The notes under the pieces are model-generated. The model was given only the letters and a program-made list of their open reading frames with translations, did not search any database and was not told where the DNA came from. Below are positions 23,806-35,735 of a stretch of 64,000 nucleotides of DNA, in pieces. Both the position numbers and the translations under genes were made by a program. This DNA is from Pseudeuparius sepicola (lineage: Eukaryota > Arthropoda > Insecta > Coleoptera > Anthribidae), in the NCBI GenBank assembly GCA_963920635.1, contig OY987306.1, positions 32,679,453 to 32,743,452 of the forward strand. Reading direction: 5' to 3'. Positions within the stretch are counted from its first letter, which is position 1. Each line of letters begins with the position of its first letter.

Positions 23806-24610
23806 TACAGTGTGTCCACGGATGGACTTAACTATACTTGTAAAATTTTTTATTTTCAATTCTTCGAAAAAGTCATTCATCATAAAAAAAAGTCTGCTTG
23901 TTCTTAAAATGAAATTGGCATGGAAAAAGTTGACATTACTTATACTGGGCGAAAAGAAAATTAAAGAAACGTTAATTGGCATAAGAGTAAACTACCTCTA
24001 TTTGTAGAGATAATGAAAAAAGTTATAAAGAAAATTTGCTCAGCGTGGTAAGCCACTTAAGTGTAAAAAATTTCAAAGCGTTAGGCCTATTCGATTTTTT
24101 GATTGTATTCTCTTTTTTGTAAAATGAATGGTTTTCTGTAAATAGTACGCCAAACTGTAGTAAGAAAACTTCCCCAGAATGGAAAACTGCGCATGATGAC
24201 AAAATTTTACGATTCTAGGCCTACTTTGTATTTTGGAAAATATTGGAGGAAACGCAAAGTGGGCCTAGGATTGTCAAAAAATCTTCCATCATACACAGTT
24301 TCCTATTCTGAGTAACTTTTATTTATAAGTTTTGTCTTACTACCTACAGAAAATTATTTAATCGAAGAAAAACAAGAAAAAATCAAAAAATCGAAGTAGG
24401 CCTAACGCTTTGAAATTTTGTACACTTAGTTTACTTTTATGCTAATTAACGTTTCTTTAATTTTCTGGTCACCCAGTATAAGTAATGTCAACTTTTTCCA
24501 TGCCAATTTTATTTTAAGAACAAGCAGACTTTTTTATGAAGAATGACTTTTTTCGAAGAATTGAAAATAAAAAATTGTACAAGTATAGTTAAGTCCATCC
24601 GTGGACACAC
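23806..24610. mobile_element. Palindromic MITE, CAGTGTGTCCACGG ends (family H)
   Basis: TACAGTGTGTCCACGGATGG at the left and CCATCCGTGGACACAC at the right, the last bases (TGTA) being lost. Arms pair through GCATGGAAAAAGTTGACATT. It follows the previous element after a TA. Confidence 0.85.
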
Positions 24611-25280
24611 GAATTAACCATCTCATTTCGGCACTTATTTCCGATGTGCCCGTTTCCGCGCGAACTCCCAGCGTTGGCCAAACCGCGATGCATTGTGCAG
24701 GAAGTCCGAAGGCCCTGAGAAAAGGCGACTTTCATCGCCCAGGCAAACGGCGGAGATTACAATAATTAGGCAGTTGCCAGGGGTCAGAGAGGCGCGCGGC
24801 GCTTCGGCCGTTAGCCGTTTTCGTCTTATTAACAAATAACAATAACGAGGCGATTTTACGTGCTCACGATCCTGCGGGGTCTCTTCCGCGAAGTTCAGCG
24901 CCTCGATTAAGATAACTCCGCATGTAAAACGGCGCAAGCGGCTCGTATAGGTTCGGCTCAGAGCCGTATAGGTACGTTTCAAAGCTTAAACTTTCGCCCT
25001 CAAAAGGTGGCTTTGAATACAGGTAATGTGACGAAATGGGGTTGAAACCCACGAATAAATTCGGACAAGAAGAAGAAGATTACAAATCAAAATGAACCCT
25101 CCTTCTAAACGGCAAAAGCTGGACATATCCGACCAAAAGTATAGAGGTGGCGAAGGCCCCGAGTGGCTAAATTGTTCGGAAGGGCAGAGACCAAAAAAAG
25201 ATTTAGGAGAAGAAGAACCTTCCTTTTTTCGTGACAACTTAACCTTCAAATCACAGATTTTATCATAGAGATCATATATA
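24611..25280. promoter_or_regulatory. TE-free GC-rich DNA, candidate regulatory
   Basis: 24640-24960 is GC- and CpG-rich (CGTTTCCGCGCGAAC, GAGGCGCGCGGCGC, GGCGATTTTACGTGC), unlike its flanks. ORFs of 115 and 169 codons cross it on the minus strand; the second runs into a transposon copy. Neither has a recognisable domain. Read as possible enhancer DNA. Confidence 0.25.
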
Positions 25281-26072
25281 TAGGTAGAGTGTTGGACGAT
25301 GTTTTTTATACATAGGATGCGCGGAAAATCTTTGACGAATTTAAAATCATAAAATATTAATAAATAGGCCAGTGGACATGCGCATTTGCAATTTGAGGTA
25401 GTGTTTTGTGAAACTTGACACTCTTTGACAGCCATTTGACAGCGACAAACTAAGTATAACCTACCGTTGTTTGCATCATAGACGCTTTGTGGCATAATTG
25501 TTTCGATTTTCAGCTAATTTTTAATAGTTTCTTCGCGTTTTAGTTGTTTGAGTGTTTTATCTAATTAAGTGATCATCTCGAATATGTTCTGTTCATTTTA
25601 CACCAGAGTGTTTAAAAACGAAACGAGTCAAAACGCAGCATAATTGAAAATGCGGTACCAACTCTTCTATAAAAACCAACTAAACCATCATTTAAGTAAG
25701 TATATTAACATGATTGTGGTGTAAGAAACTATTAGTAGCTTATTTGTTTTAGTGTCAAAGTTATAAAGGTAAATGAAAACAAGTCATGTTCTAGCATCAG
25801 TGAAGCAAATTCTAGTAGCTTGGACGAAACTAGTTTTACAAGTATAAACGAACCTAGTTGTAGTTATCGAAGTCTTGACCAGTCCACGTTGAGGTGAGCT
25901 TAATTTATTAATTTTATTATCAATATAGAAGTTTGTAGAGAGATAGTAGTAATTCAGAAAAACAACCACTGTTTTGAATTGCGCGGTCTGAAGGTCTAAT
26001 GCGCATGTTCCATAGGCCCACGCGCAAATCGACAATTTGCCATAAAAAGGAACTTGTTCATTACTCTACCTA
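25281..26072. mobile_element. GGTAGAGTG-ended DNA transposon, copy 2
   Basis: The inverted counterpart of 23020-23803, starting TAGGTAGAGTG and ending ACTCTACCTA. The flanks AGAGATCATATATA and TATATAATATGATCTCT are themselves inverted, so the element sits in the middle of a palindromic target or a larger inverted structure. Confidence 0.75.
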
Positions 26073-27254
26073 TATATAATATGATCTCTGGGTTTGTACC
26101 AAAGAAGTAGAGAGAGGAAATACGCGGACTGCCTAATAAAAAGAGCGGCAATATTGCCCATATTTGTTCAAAATAAATAGCAGTTGGGTTAAGTTGCGGA
26201 CAAAAAAAAATGTTCATTTATTCATTCACTGGCCAATACTTGTACTTTAACGATCTGTTGTGGAGTAAAATACCAACAGTATAGGTACACGGTAAGAAAG
26301 TATTTTACTACCATTGCGAAGCCACAACAACGGCTTCCTCAATAAACCCGCAATATTCCTCACGAATGTGCGAATTTTCTACGAAAACACTTTGTCGAGA
26401 ATAATTTTAGAGCCGTTAAAAAACGGCTCTGCAATTAGGGAGTGACCGGCAGAAGCCTCCTTATTGATGAATTTATGGGAATATTAAGAAATATGGGCTC
26501 GTAAACGTTGAAGAATCCATCGTGGGTTCTCACGAGGCACAGCGTTTTAGAACTTAGATTTTTATCTGGGTTATTCGTAACTGGGGGTTTTAATACTCAG
26601 TTTTAGAACAGCGCCGATCGTCCGTACTTCAAATAAAATAAACACTTGCCACCTACCAGTCCTGTTCACCTTCCGAATCGTTCGGACGATGTGAAATCTT
26701 CGTGAAGAGCACTCTAGCCCACCATCTGTGTGATAGACCGAAAATCCCGAGGCAACACATTCTTTATACATTGTTTACCGACAATGATTGAACTAATTGA
26801 GCATTAGCGGAAACAATGAGCTTTATTGTTGGCCGGTGTAAAGGTGTTGGCTGCGTTTTTTATATGGCCCGAGGGCAGACAGGCCAAACTGGTTCATTCA
26901 TCGAAGGAATGAGAGACTAGGACAGACGATGTTTTTTATAACGAATATATACAAGCAAAAGGAATACGAAGCATTACTAAAAATTTCTCGGTTGGGAAGG
27001 AATAACCATTCACTGAACGATTTTAAGTGTATGGAAACATGTATCAATCATAAATCCGCTTTAAAATTCTTACTAAAACCTACCCAATTATATGCTGCGG
27101 TGGTTAAAGTTCCTTATGTGTTCTGTGGTAATATGCACAAAGGATAGCAGCTCGAGGAAGGCGCGTACTCTTGGGGAACTGCTTGCTGTGTATCAAATTT
27201 CGTTTGAATATCTCTAACGGTTGGAAAATAAAAAATTAAACGTTAACTACTTGA
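26073..27254. other. Unique non-coding DNA
   Basis: No repeat or gene recognised. Parts of 26320-26900 (TTGTTGGCCGGTGTAAAGGT, AGCCGTTAAAAAACGGCTC, a small hairpin) are less AT-rich and may be regulatory. ORFs up to 73 codons lack motifs. Confidence 0.35.
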
Positions 27255-27385
27255 GAATTTAAACACCCTGTATCTCGGAAATGAGGCGGCTGTGAGTAAA
27301 AAGGTTACACCACAAAATAATCACATATTTCATGGTTTTCTATACACCTGTTGAAGTGTCCTAAATTAAAACTGAACCACCCTGC
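27255..27385. mobile_element. Solo right arm of family K palindrome
   Basis: AACACCCTGTATCTCGG through TTTTCTATACACCTGTTGAA to GAACCACCCTG matches the right arm of 42167-43326 (TTTTCTATCACCTGTTGAAG...GAATCGCCCTGTA). No left arm, so a truncated copy, directly followed by another element. Confidence 0.55.
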
Positions 27386-27390
27386 AGATA

Positions 27391-28511
27391 TACAGTGTCC
27401 TCCAAAAAGTTCGCAGCATAGGGGGGAAAGCTTTAATTAATGTTTTATTTTAAAATTTTATTTTGGGGTTACCTTTTGCTTGAAAAAAGATGAAAAATGA
27501 CCCACTCAAACGTGGTCATGTGACCTTCGTTATCTGTCAAAAATGAAATAAAAAAATATATCGCCAAAAATGGGTTTATTTGTTAAAATATCAAAAAGTT
27601 TAACTTGAAAAAGTTGTTTCTTTTTCAATTTTACGTAAGTGTACCAAATTTAAACGCTATAATAAAAGATTTAGTTTTTTGCCAATTTTTAATATTTATG
27701 AAATTTCTGAAAATTTTAAGAACTTGTAACTTCTTAAAAACTTTTTTATATCACTAGCTTTATCATTCTATTTACTTTTTATAACTAATTAACGATAAGA
27801 ATAGGTATTTTTCAAAAGAAAATGATATTAACGCATGAAAATTCTGTTATGTTTGCTGCAAAGTTGATGTACCGTCTAGCATTTAAGGTATAAATTTAGT
27901 TACGTTACGTTTTCCAGTTCTAAATTGATGCCAAAATAATAATAAATTAAATTATCATCAAACTATTTTACGTATCTAAGCAAAATTCTTGACTTTTATG
28001 GAACAAATAATTATTATTACCTTTAAGTTTAATTTCGCATTAATGGATATTGAGCCATGAAGAGAATTGAAGCAATTGTTTTTACCATTCTCCGTTTCAA
28101 GAGTATTAATTGAACTGTCAAATAAAAGCAATTGCTTCAATTCTCTCCATGGCCTACTCATTTTACGAAGTTATAAATTTTTAAATTTTTCAGATATTTC
28201 ATAATTATTAAAAATTGGCAAAAAACTCAATCTTTTATTAGAGCGTTCAAATTTGGTACACTAACGTAAAATTGAAAAAGAAACAACTTTTTCAAGTAAA
28301 ACTTTTTAATATTTTAACAAATAAACCCATTTTTGGCAATATATTTTTTTTAATGTCATTTTTGGCATATAACGAAAGTAACATGACAACGTTTGCGTGG
28401 GTCATTTTTAATCTTTTTTCAAGCAAAAGGTAACCCCAAAATTAAATTTCAAAATAAAACATTAATTAAAAATTTCCCCCCTATGCTGCGAACTTTTTGG
28501 AGGACACTGTA
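27391..28511. mobile_element. Palindromic transposon, CAGTGTCCTCC ends (family I)
   Basis: TACAGTGTCCTCCAAAAAGT and its complement at the ends. The arms (about 345 bp each, 27391-27735 and 28160-28511) include GGTTACCTTTTGCTTGAAAA. The unpaired middle (27736-28159) contains a second, off-centre hairpin at 28054-28153. No transposase frame seen. Confidence 0.88.
28054..28153. repeat. Compact hairpin, 25-bp stem
   Basis: GCCATGAAGAGAATTGAAGC...AATTG on the left pairs with the complement at 28129-28153 with one mismatch over 25 bp. The loop is about 50 bases. It lies off-centre in family I, so it is not simply part of that palindrome. It could be a miniature element or a small-RNA hairpin. Confidence 0.55.
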
Positions 28512-31500
28512 TATAGACTAATTGTTTGAAAGTATAAACTGACATTTATTTTTCGTTTCAGTGTATCTACCTACATTGAAGAAAAGACTATACTAGACTA
28601 CTACCTAAAATGGACATGAATTCTGTACGTATAAAAACCTTAGCCTTAAACAAAAATTTAAATGTTAGGTATATTTAACGTTATTAAAAAAATAGCTTCT
28701 GCGTACGCCACTGAGCTCGTCGAAATGTTTTCGTCGCGATTTGATCAGATAAAACCTATTAAGCTTAAATTCGACAAGTGATTTACACGGTTCGATCTGA
28801 TACGTTTTTTTATTAATCACCCAACAATAGCCCATAGCAGACCATAGAAATATATCGAAAAACTATCTGACAACCTCAACAATAGAGAAAAGAACTGTCT
28901 GCGTGCATAGATGTGTGTTTAACGCCCTATAAAAGATTTCTGACGTGACCTTCTAACACCTATGGAAGCAAGAAAGAATTTAGAGAAATGCAACATAACT
29001 ATACCACTTTCATATTTTTTGTGTGAGATGAGATGGTTAAACGAAACTTTCATAGGTTCTTGCACAGAAATCTAACTACAGTTTTTAAGAGTATGTTTAG
29101 GCCCGAAACAACTTCAGAAAAACAGAATAATTTGAACAGTAGCTTTAGAAAATACTGTTACCTGAATGAGCAAGACGAAAGACCCTCCAGCACCCTCTAG
29201 TTATTATTATGATAGCCATGATGGTTTCCTTACGTCACATACGTCAAATCATTAGTTTGGTAGATGGCGCTACCATCCGTCTTGTCAAATGCAACGTTGT
29301 CAGGATACGAAGAAGTTCTACGCAGTTTGTTTTGTTCGTTGGATATAAAGCAGCTACTATCGACCAAGCAAAGCATGCCTCGTCATTATAATTACAATTA
29401 ATATTATTCAGATATTTCTTTGTTTATCGAAACCATTAAATTTAATTGTGACATTCTATCAAAATAAAAATATTGCTACGTGGCAGTAGTGGTGTTTTTG
29501 GATTTGTGTACATTTTAGCGTATCCCAGCGCGTCTAGTCCAAAACAGTCTTGTAAACATCTGTAACGTTCCGAACCTTAAAAAAATCTCCACAAAAGCTT
29601 CTTTATGAAAGCAACATCTGCCTCGAATGGCAAATGACCCTTTATCAAACCATGACGCGCGACTTTTCGACTTCCATGGCTTAACAGGCGTGATCAGAAA
29701 TGCGCAAACATGCCTCCAAATGGGAGAATAATATCTCGGCCCAAGAAGCATCATTAAGAATCGGTATAGTGCGCTTAAAAAAGGCGTGTGTGGTTTTCGA
29801 GGTAACACCTGCGTGAGGTCCGTGGGCGACTTGCTCCCAAACGAATCTCTAGATATTTAAAACTAGTTGTAGAGCATCGTAAATTAGGCGATATGTATGC
29901 AAACCGAATTTATTTCTACATGGACCGAAGCTTACGGTTGTTTAGGTATTATAAGATTTTTACTCCCATGTATATTTGACGCTTGTTTCGAAGATAGATC
30001 CTTGTAACGTAAAGGAACCAGTGCCTGGCATTGCCTAAATCTGATACATATGTTTTATTTAATTAAAAACTAAGCTAATAACCAGATATAAAAAATGTTT
30101 ATGTTGGTAGAAGTCACAGTTAAGAGTTATGTATGTTCCTAAGTAATGTTGGTTTCTCTATATTTACCAACTTTTCAATTTATAGAGGTTATATTCATTG
30201 TAGTTTCTTAGCGAAATTGTTTAGCGCAGCGTTGTGAAAAATAGTGTACAATTAGGTCTTAATTTTTGTGGCTTATACACTTCTAAGCAAACAAGGTAAG
30301 ATAATAATTTAGAACTATTTTAAGTTTTTGAAGATTTTGGTTGGGATGTCAGCTATTGGCTTATGTTATGTTTATCAGTCAGTCACTGGGAAAATCACAA
30401 GCCACGCAAAAATCACCTCCAAAGCCTCTAACAATAAACCTTATAATGGTATTCAAATTTCTCGTCAATGGGTTAAATATTTCCAATGCCTGACACCCCT
30501 GTCAGCCATTGGCTACACAATAATGTGTCAGCTATTGGTCACATTTGGCACTGACTATCACAGACCTCGGTGTACTGTCTTCAAGAGCATCAGAACATGT
30601 ATAGATTTGTCACTCAACGATTCTGAACCATATCTTCTTCTTGTAGAACGTACTGAACATCACCAATAATTAGTCCTCCTTACGGCAGAATGCGTGCGAC
30701 GTAAGGGGGAAGAACTCGCAAATATTATAGAATTAGTCACAGTTCAGGGGCGTAGCTCAATTTTGTGTAACTCACTGACTTAATTTTCATATAATTGTTA
30801 TTTAATTTATTGTTAATATTATTCTTAACGGTGATACCTTAGACTATGGAGGAAGGCAAACCCTTATAACATTGGCAATTCTTTCTCGTGCTTGAGAATG
30901 CAACGTTCTTCCCTGTTTACTCATTTTGCACACGTTAACTCCCGAACATACGAAACGCTACTGAGTAGTCTGAGCCGGCGGAAAAAACTTGCCAGCGGCC
31001 TAAAAAATGAGGTCTGTATGATAGCCCAAATACGCAGTTAACTTTACGTACTATAGAAACCGGCACAAAACGCGTTGGCTAACTGGTTTTGTCAGCCGAC
31101 TCCTTCGCAGAAGTGCTGTATTGCCATATGTCAAAGGCGATGGTAGACGCGACGATGTTGAAAAAAAATAATAGGTGTTTTATCACACCGCGTTAAAAAT
31201 AAATGATAAACAAAAACGGATAAGTGGTCCCGTGATGCGAGCTTTATTTTTTCGGTATAACAGAGTTCAGAAATTCGGCTTCAATATGATAAAACTTGTA
31301 TTCGACTACTCGCATAGGAAATCTCGCAACGCTGTCCGCATTCTTTAGAAACGTTTTCTTTCGTGCTTTGGACTATACTATTATGATCTTTACAAGTTTC
31401 AAATGTCAAATTAAATTCAATTAAGTATTCAATAATTTCAAAGACATATATAGGTAGTTAAGAAACGACTCTCTAGATAATTTATGCATCTGTCATTTCA

Positions 31501-31937
31501 GGGAAAGAGAAAAAACAGTATTATTAGAAAAAAGATAGAGAGAAGAAAGGAGGGAGGGGAAGAGAAGAACAATGAACAATAAATAGAAAGCATATAACAG
31601 TTGGAGCTAAATAAAATGGGAATACATTTCCGAGAATCAATATTATCATAGAAAAATAACAGAAATAGCTAAATAATAGCGAACATTATTTTTAATAACA
31701 ATTGTGACATATAAACAAATAATAATTTCCAAAATTGGAAAACCAAAGTTTTCTACTCAAGAATCTGTTACTATATGTTCCAGAAATGAGAATGTATGCA
31801 CAAATAAACATTTCTACATACAATAATCACTTGTTTTCCTTTTTAAAAATTGCTGTGACAATTTTTATAGGGTGTCAGGTTTTAGGCTTATCAAATTCAG
31901 GGTCTAGTAGAAAATTACTATAGGTATGTCGGTTAGT
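28512..31937. other. 3.4 kb of non-coding DNA, no gene recognised
   Basis: Longest ORFs are 113 codons (+, 30328-30669) and 97 codons (-, 29515-29808). The first contains three degenerate copies of a GTCAGCYATTGGCT phrase and no domain; the second lacks domain motifs. The sequence is otherwise AT-rich with moderate-GC patches (29560-29830, 30960-31140). No splice-linked exons could be supported. Confidence 0.4.
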
Positions 31938-32580
31938 GGATAAAAAGTTTTAAAATATTGTTTTTATTATACTTCTTTGAAAACACCTTATTCTCATCTG
32001 TTTTAGCAATAATGAAAGATGGGGTTTTTCGGGCTAGCGCACGGAAACAGCGCATGTAAAAACTTTCCGTGCGCTGAATAAAAATACCGAATATATGGCT
32101 TTAAAATAGAAATATACAGCAAAGTAAACTAAAAAGAAACTCTATATGCTCTCTGATATTTAACATGTACCTATTTTGTATTTTAATTCGTAAGTGTTTC
32201 AATATTTAGATACATTTCTGTAATATTTTTGACGTTTTATTCACCTTATCTGACAATAACTAATTTACAACAAAGCACCTTTGAAATAATTTGAGAGTAA
32301 CCATGGAAACGCATCATACATACCAAACACTATATTGTCTGCATTGTTTATTTTTTGTCAATTAAATTTATTATAATATGCCGATAAAATGTTTTAAGTT
32401 TCCGTTTTCAAAGAAGTATAATAAAAAATATCGTTCATTACACGTCCAGAAATAGATTTTTCCGTGCTTGCATGACTTCCCGTGTTCGGCTGCGCCTCAC
32501 ACGGGAATTTGTCACGCGCGCACGGAAAAATCTTTATTTCCAGACTCGTAATGAAATATACTATTACCAAAAGATATATT
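31938..32580. repeat. Dispersed repeat with GC-rich hairpin (copy 2, interrupted)
   Basis: The reverse-orientation match of 13795-14070, split into 31938-32070 (GGGGTTTTTCGGGCTAGCGC) and 32395-32580 (CGGCTGCGCCTCACACGGG, TTTATTTCCAGACTCGTAAT) by about 325 bp. TTTTCAAAGAAGTATAATAA occurs in copy 1 and next to both halves here, suggesting a duplicated arm or an insertion. Confidence 0.55.
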
Positions 32581-33014
32581 GCAGATTTGATTTGGGCTGT
32601 TGGTAATTATTTCCAGTGATGTCTCTCCTACTTACCCGATATTAAGAATCATCAATAAACGCGCCAAATTGGTTTCTATAGATTAGGTAAAATTTGATAA
32701 ATCTGGCACCGGTACGTTATTTGTATTTTAACAACTCGGCTACGAATTTTTGTATCGCCTCGTTCGACTTGGAATTGTGCAAAAACCTATAAACCGGCGG
32801 TAATTTGGTTGCAAAACAAACAATGCTTGGTTGGGTCTCAACGACACGGTCGCTGCAGCGCGAAATAGGCACCTTATCAATGATGCAACTGTCACCGGGC
32901 CAAATGATATATAAAATGGATGCCAAGGAAAGTGAAAACAATTGAAGCTACTTGCGGACGAACTGACACACATAGTAGGCTTTGATGGTTGGGGACCAAG
33001 CACAATATCAGATA

Positions 33015-33880
33015 GACCGGGAGATAGTGACAGATTTTTGGATGTGGTTTTCTCAGTATGCCTTGCAAAGGGCATTATGTGGCACATATTCTCACAATAA
33101 TAAGGTATGAATCAGGGAGTCATCCTGGGTTCTTCATGTGAAAAACTGAGTTTTCAATTATTCGAAAAATATGCGTTTTGATATGATTTTATACAGGCTG
33201 CCATGTTTTTTATAATGAAGTTCAAATAGAAAATTCCTCGGAAAACCATAGGCATACCGTTAGGGTGGGTCCAAAGGGCTGTTATTGCCACGTGATCTTG
33301 TATTTTAATAATTAATTTTTCCACGTTTCTGAACAGGCTGCCAATGAGAAGTATGCAAGTTCTTATTATGAAAATGCTGAAAAAGGGATGGCATACCTTT
33401 CGCGCATGTCCAAGTACTGTTTAAATTCAATGTTATTTAATCATTTAAACGAGTTATTCGATGTAAAGTATACTTGGACATGCGCGAAAGGTATGCCATC
33501 CTTTTTTCAGCATTTTCATAATAAGAACTTGCATAGGTACTTCTCATTGGCAGCCTGTTCAGAAACGTGGAAAAATGAATTATTAAAATACAAGATCACG
33601 TGTGGCAATAATAGCCCTTTGGACCCACCCTAACGGTATGCCTATGGTTTTCCGAGGAATATTCTATTTGAACTTCATTATAAAAAACCATGGCAGCCTG
33701 TACAAAATCATATCGAAACGCATATTTTTCGAATAATTGAAAACTCAGTTTTTCACATGAAGAACCCAGGATGACTCTCTGATTCATACCTTATTATTTT
33801 GAGAATATGTGCCACATAATGCCCTTTGCAAGGCATACAGGGTAAAATCACGTCCAAAAATCTGTCACTATCTCCCGGTC
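33015..33880. mobile_element. Palindromic element (family J)
   Basis: ACCGGGAGATAGTGACAGAT at the left pairs with CTGTCACTATCTCCCGGTC at the right. The arms read through GGGCATTATGTGGCACATAT to a central hairpin (GGTATGCC...GGCATACC, centre about 33447). Unlike the others it lacks clear CAGGGTG tips at its outer ends, though ATACAGGGTAAAATC occurs within the right arm at about 33836. Four ORFs of 60-115 codons inside are arms read in different frames. Confidence 0.75.
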
Positions 33881-34272
33881 CAAGAGCGTCGAATCCAAAT
33901 TTGCAGTTTTCGAAATTTGGCGGTAGGGCCGGTTGCGCAGTAACTATTTATGGAATTAGTTGCAACTTTACAAACGATCCCAGATCCTATCTAAACATGG
34001 TTGGCCGTGTCACATCAAGATAGCGGGTATATCTGTGAGCTTATGGGAACCAAGCTGGTTAACAGATGGTTTCTCGAACAATGAGGCTATTTGACACTTG
34101 ACTTCGTCGTGATTTCGTGCATAATTGTTGTAATGTGCTATAGAAACGATACCGCCATTGTAAGAGGTAATTGAGAAATTATTGTTATAAAGGCTGCGAG
34201 ATCTGATTCTAGATCGACGATAGAACTATAAAAGTGTATCTGTACAATGTACAGGGTGACGATTTAAAAATA

Positions 34273-35735
34273 TACAGGGTGAGTTTTTTTCGATGCCCAC
34301 TATGGGGATCTCGGAAACTAGCAGAGCTAGAACAAAGGTTAAATGGGGAAAGAATTGCTGTTTTGAATGCTCAATCTAATGCCCCTTTTGGATTTTTAAA
34401 AAAGTTCACGGCTCGCTAGATATTTTGAAATAAGTGATTTTTTGCTATTTCTTCAGATCTCTGTAGCTCCGTTATTTCTGATTATACAGAAAAACTGTAC
34501 AGACAAAAATTGTAGATAATTTTGGGCTTAATAGGATAATCTTATCCAATTTTTTATGTTGTTGGTGATTTTTGAGATATGACATCAACTTTTGTTTTTT
34601 TAAATGTAAATCATAGTTGGCTGTGGCCTTATAAAGTCGGCCATTTTTTGAGCTTTCCAAAGATATACTACACGGCATAGTTATTACAAAAAATAAAAGA
34701 GCTATGGCTAATTTTCTGATCCTTTTAAATTTTCACATAGTCAGCCATGGAATATTTTCATAATTACCTTCTATTTTATAATAATTAGATGTACTTAAAA
34801 CTTTCTGATATTTTCTTTTTAGCTGGTAACAAAATGTTAGAAAATAAAACAAAAATTATCATGATGGAGCTCCACCACATAATTACTTGCCCGTAAGAAA
34901 TTACCTAGATCAGCTCTATCCAAATAGTCGGATAGGGAGAAATAGACCTATTTCCTGGCAGTCCCGATCCCCCGATTTGTCTGTTTTGGATTTCTTAATT
35001 GCCAGTATTGACAGGCGCTCTCTAGAAAAGGCGACAACTTCAGCTTTAAAAAGATGCAATATTTGCATAAATAATAATGGTGGATTGTTTGAACACCTTT
35101 TTTATTTTAAAAGGTGACCTTTTAAAATAATAATAATTTGAATTTGAGTTTTTTAATTTTTGTTTTATTTTCTTACATTTTGTTACCAGCTAAAAACAAA
35201 ATATTAGAAAGTTTTAAGTACGTCTAATTATAAAATAGGACGTAATTATGAAAATATTCCATGGCTGACTATGTGAAAATTTAAAAAAAAATCAGAAAAT
35301 TAGCCATAGCTCTTTTATTTTTTGTATAACTATGCCGAGTATTATATCTTTGGAAAGCCCAAAAAATGGCCGATTTTATAAGGCCACAGCCAACTATGAT
35401 TTACATTTAAAAAACACAAGTTTATGTCATCTCAAAAATCACAAACAACATAAAAAATTGGATAAGATTATCTTATTAAGCCCAAAATTATCTACAATTT
35501 TTGCCTCCACAGTTTTTCTATATAATCAGAAATAACGGAGCTACAGAGATCTGAAGAAATAGCAAAAAATCACTTTTTTTCAAAATATCTAGTGAGCTGT
35601 GAACTCTTTTAAAAATCTAAAAAAGGCATTAGATTGAGCATTCAAAACTGCAATTCTTTCGCCATTTAACCTTTGTTCTAGCTCTGCTAGTTTCCGAGAT
35701 CCCCATAGTGGGCATCGAAAAAAACTCACCCTGTA
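34273..35735. mobile_element. Palindromic transposon carrying transposase C-terminus (family D)
   Basis: TACAGGGTGAGTTTTTTTCG and its complement at the ends, with subterminal GGGGATCTCGGAAAC and GGTTAAATGGGGAAAG. Arms of roughly 540 bp surround about 400 bp of unpaired core that encodes part of a transposase (next entry). It is an internally deleted copy of a once autonomous element and links the palindromes of this window to the IS630/mariner group. Confidence 0.9.
34863..35117 (+). pseudogene. C-terminal catalytic fragment of mariner-like (IS630) transposase
   Basis: An open frame reads DGAPPHNYLPVRNYLDQLYP, then ..IGRNRPISWQSRSPDLSVLD F, and ends ..NICINNNGGLFEHLFYFKR before a stop. DGAPPH carries the second catalytic aspartate and RSPDL..LDF the third of the DDE/D core. 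The two lie 41 residues apart, the spacing called DD41D in mariner-like elements. The terminal NGGLFEHL motif is typical of arthropod transposases that carry a DUF4817 N terminus. The first catalytic aspartate, the DNA-binding domain and a start codon are missing, so it is dead. It complements the N-terminal fragments in family B but comes from a different element. Confidence 0.75.

Noticed and set aside
28780..28800. GGTTCGATC considered as the T-arm of a tRNA
   Set aside because: No matching A box, acceptor stem or cloverleaf around it.
29515..29808. Minus-strand ORF of 97 codons considered as a possible retroelement or host exon
   Set aside because: No reverse transcriptase, integrase or other motif, and no matching splice context.
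30328..30669. ORF of 113 codons with repeated SAIGY/CQLL-like phrases
   Set aside because: The phrases come from a degenerate repeated GTCAGCYATTGG DNA motif; no start context or homology recognised.
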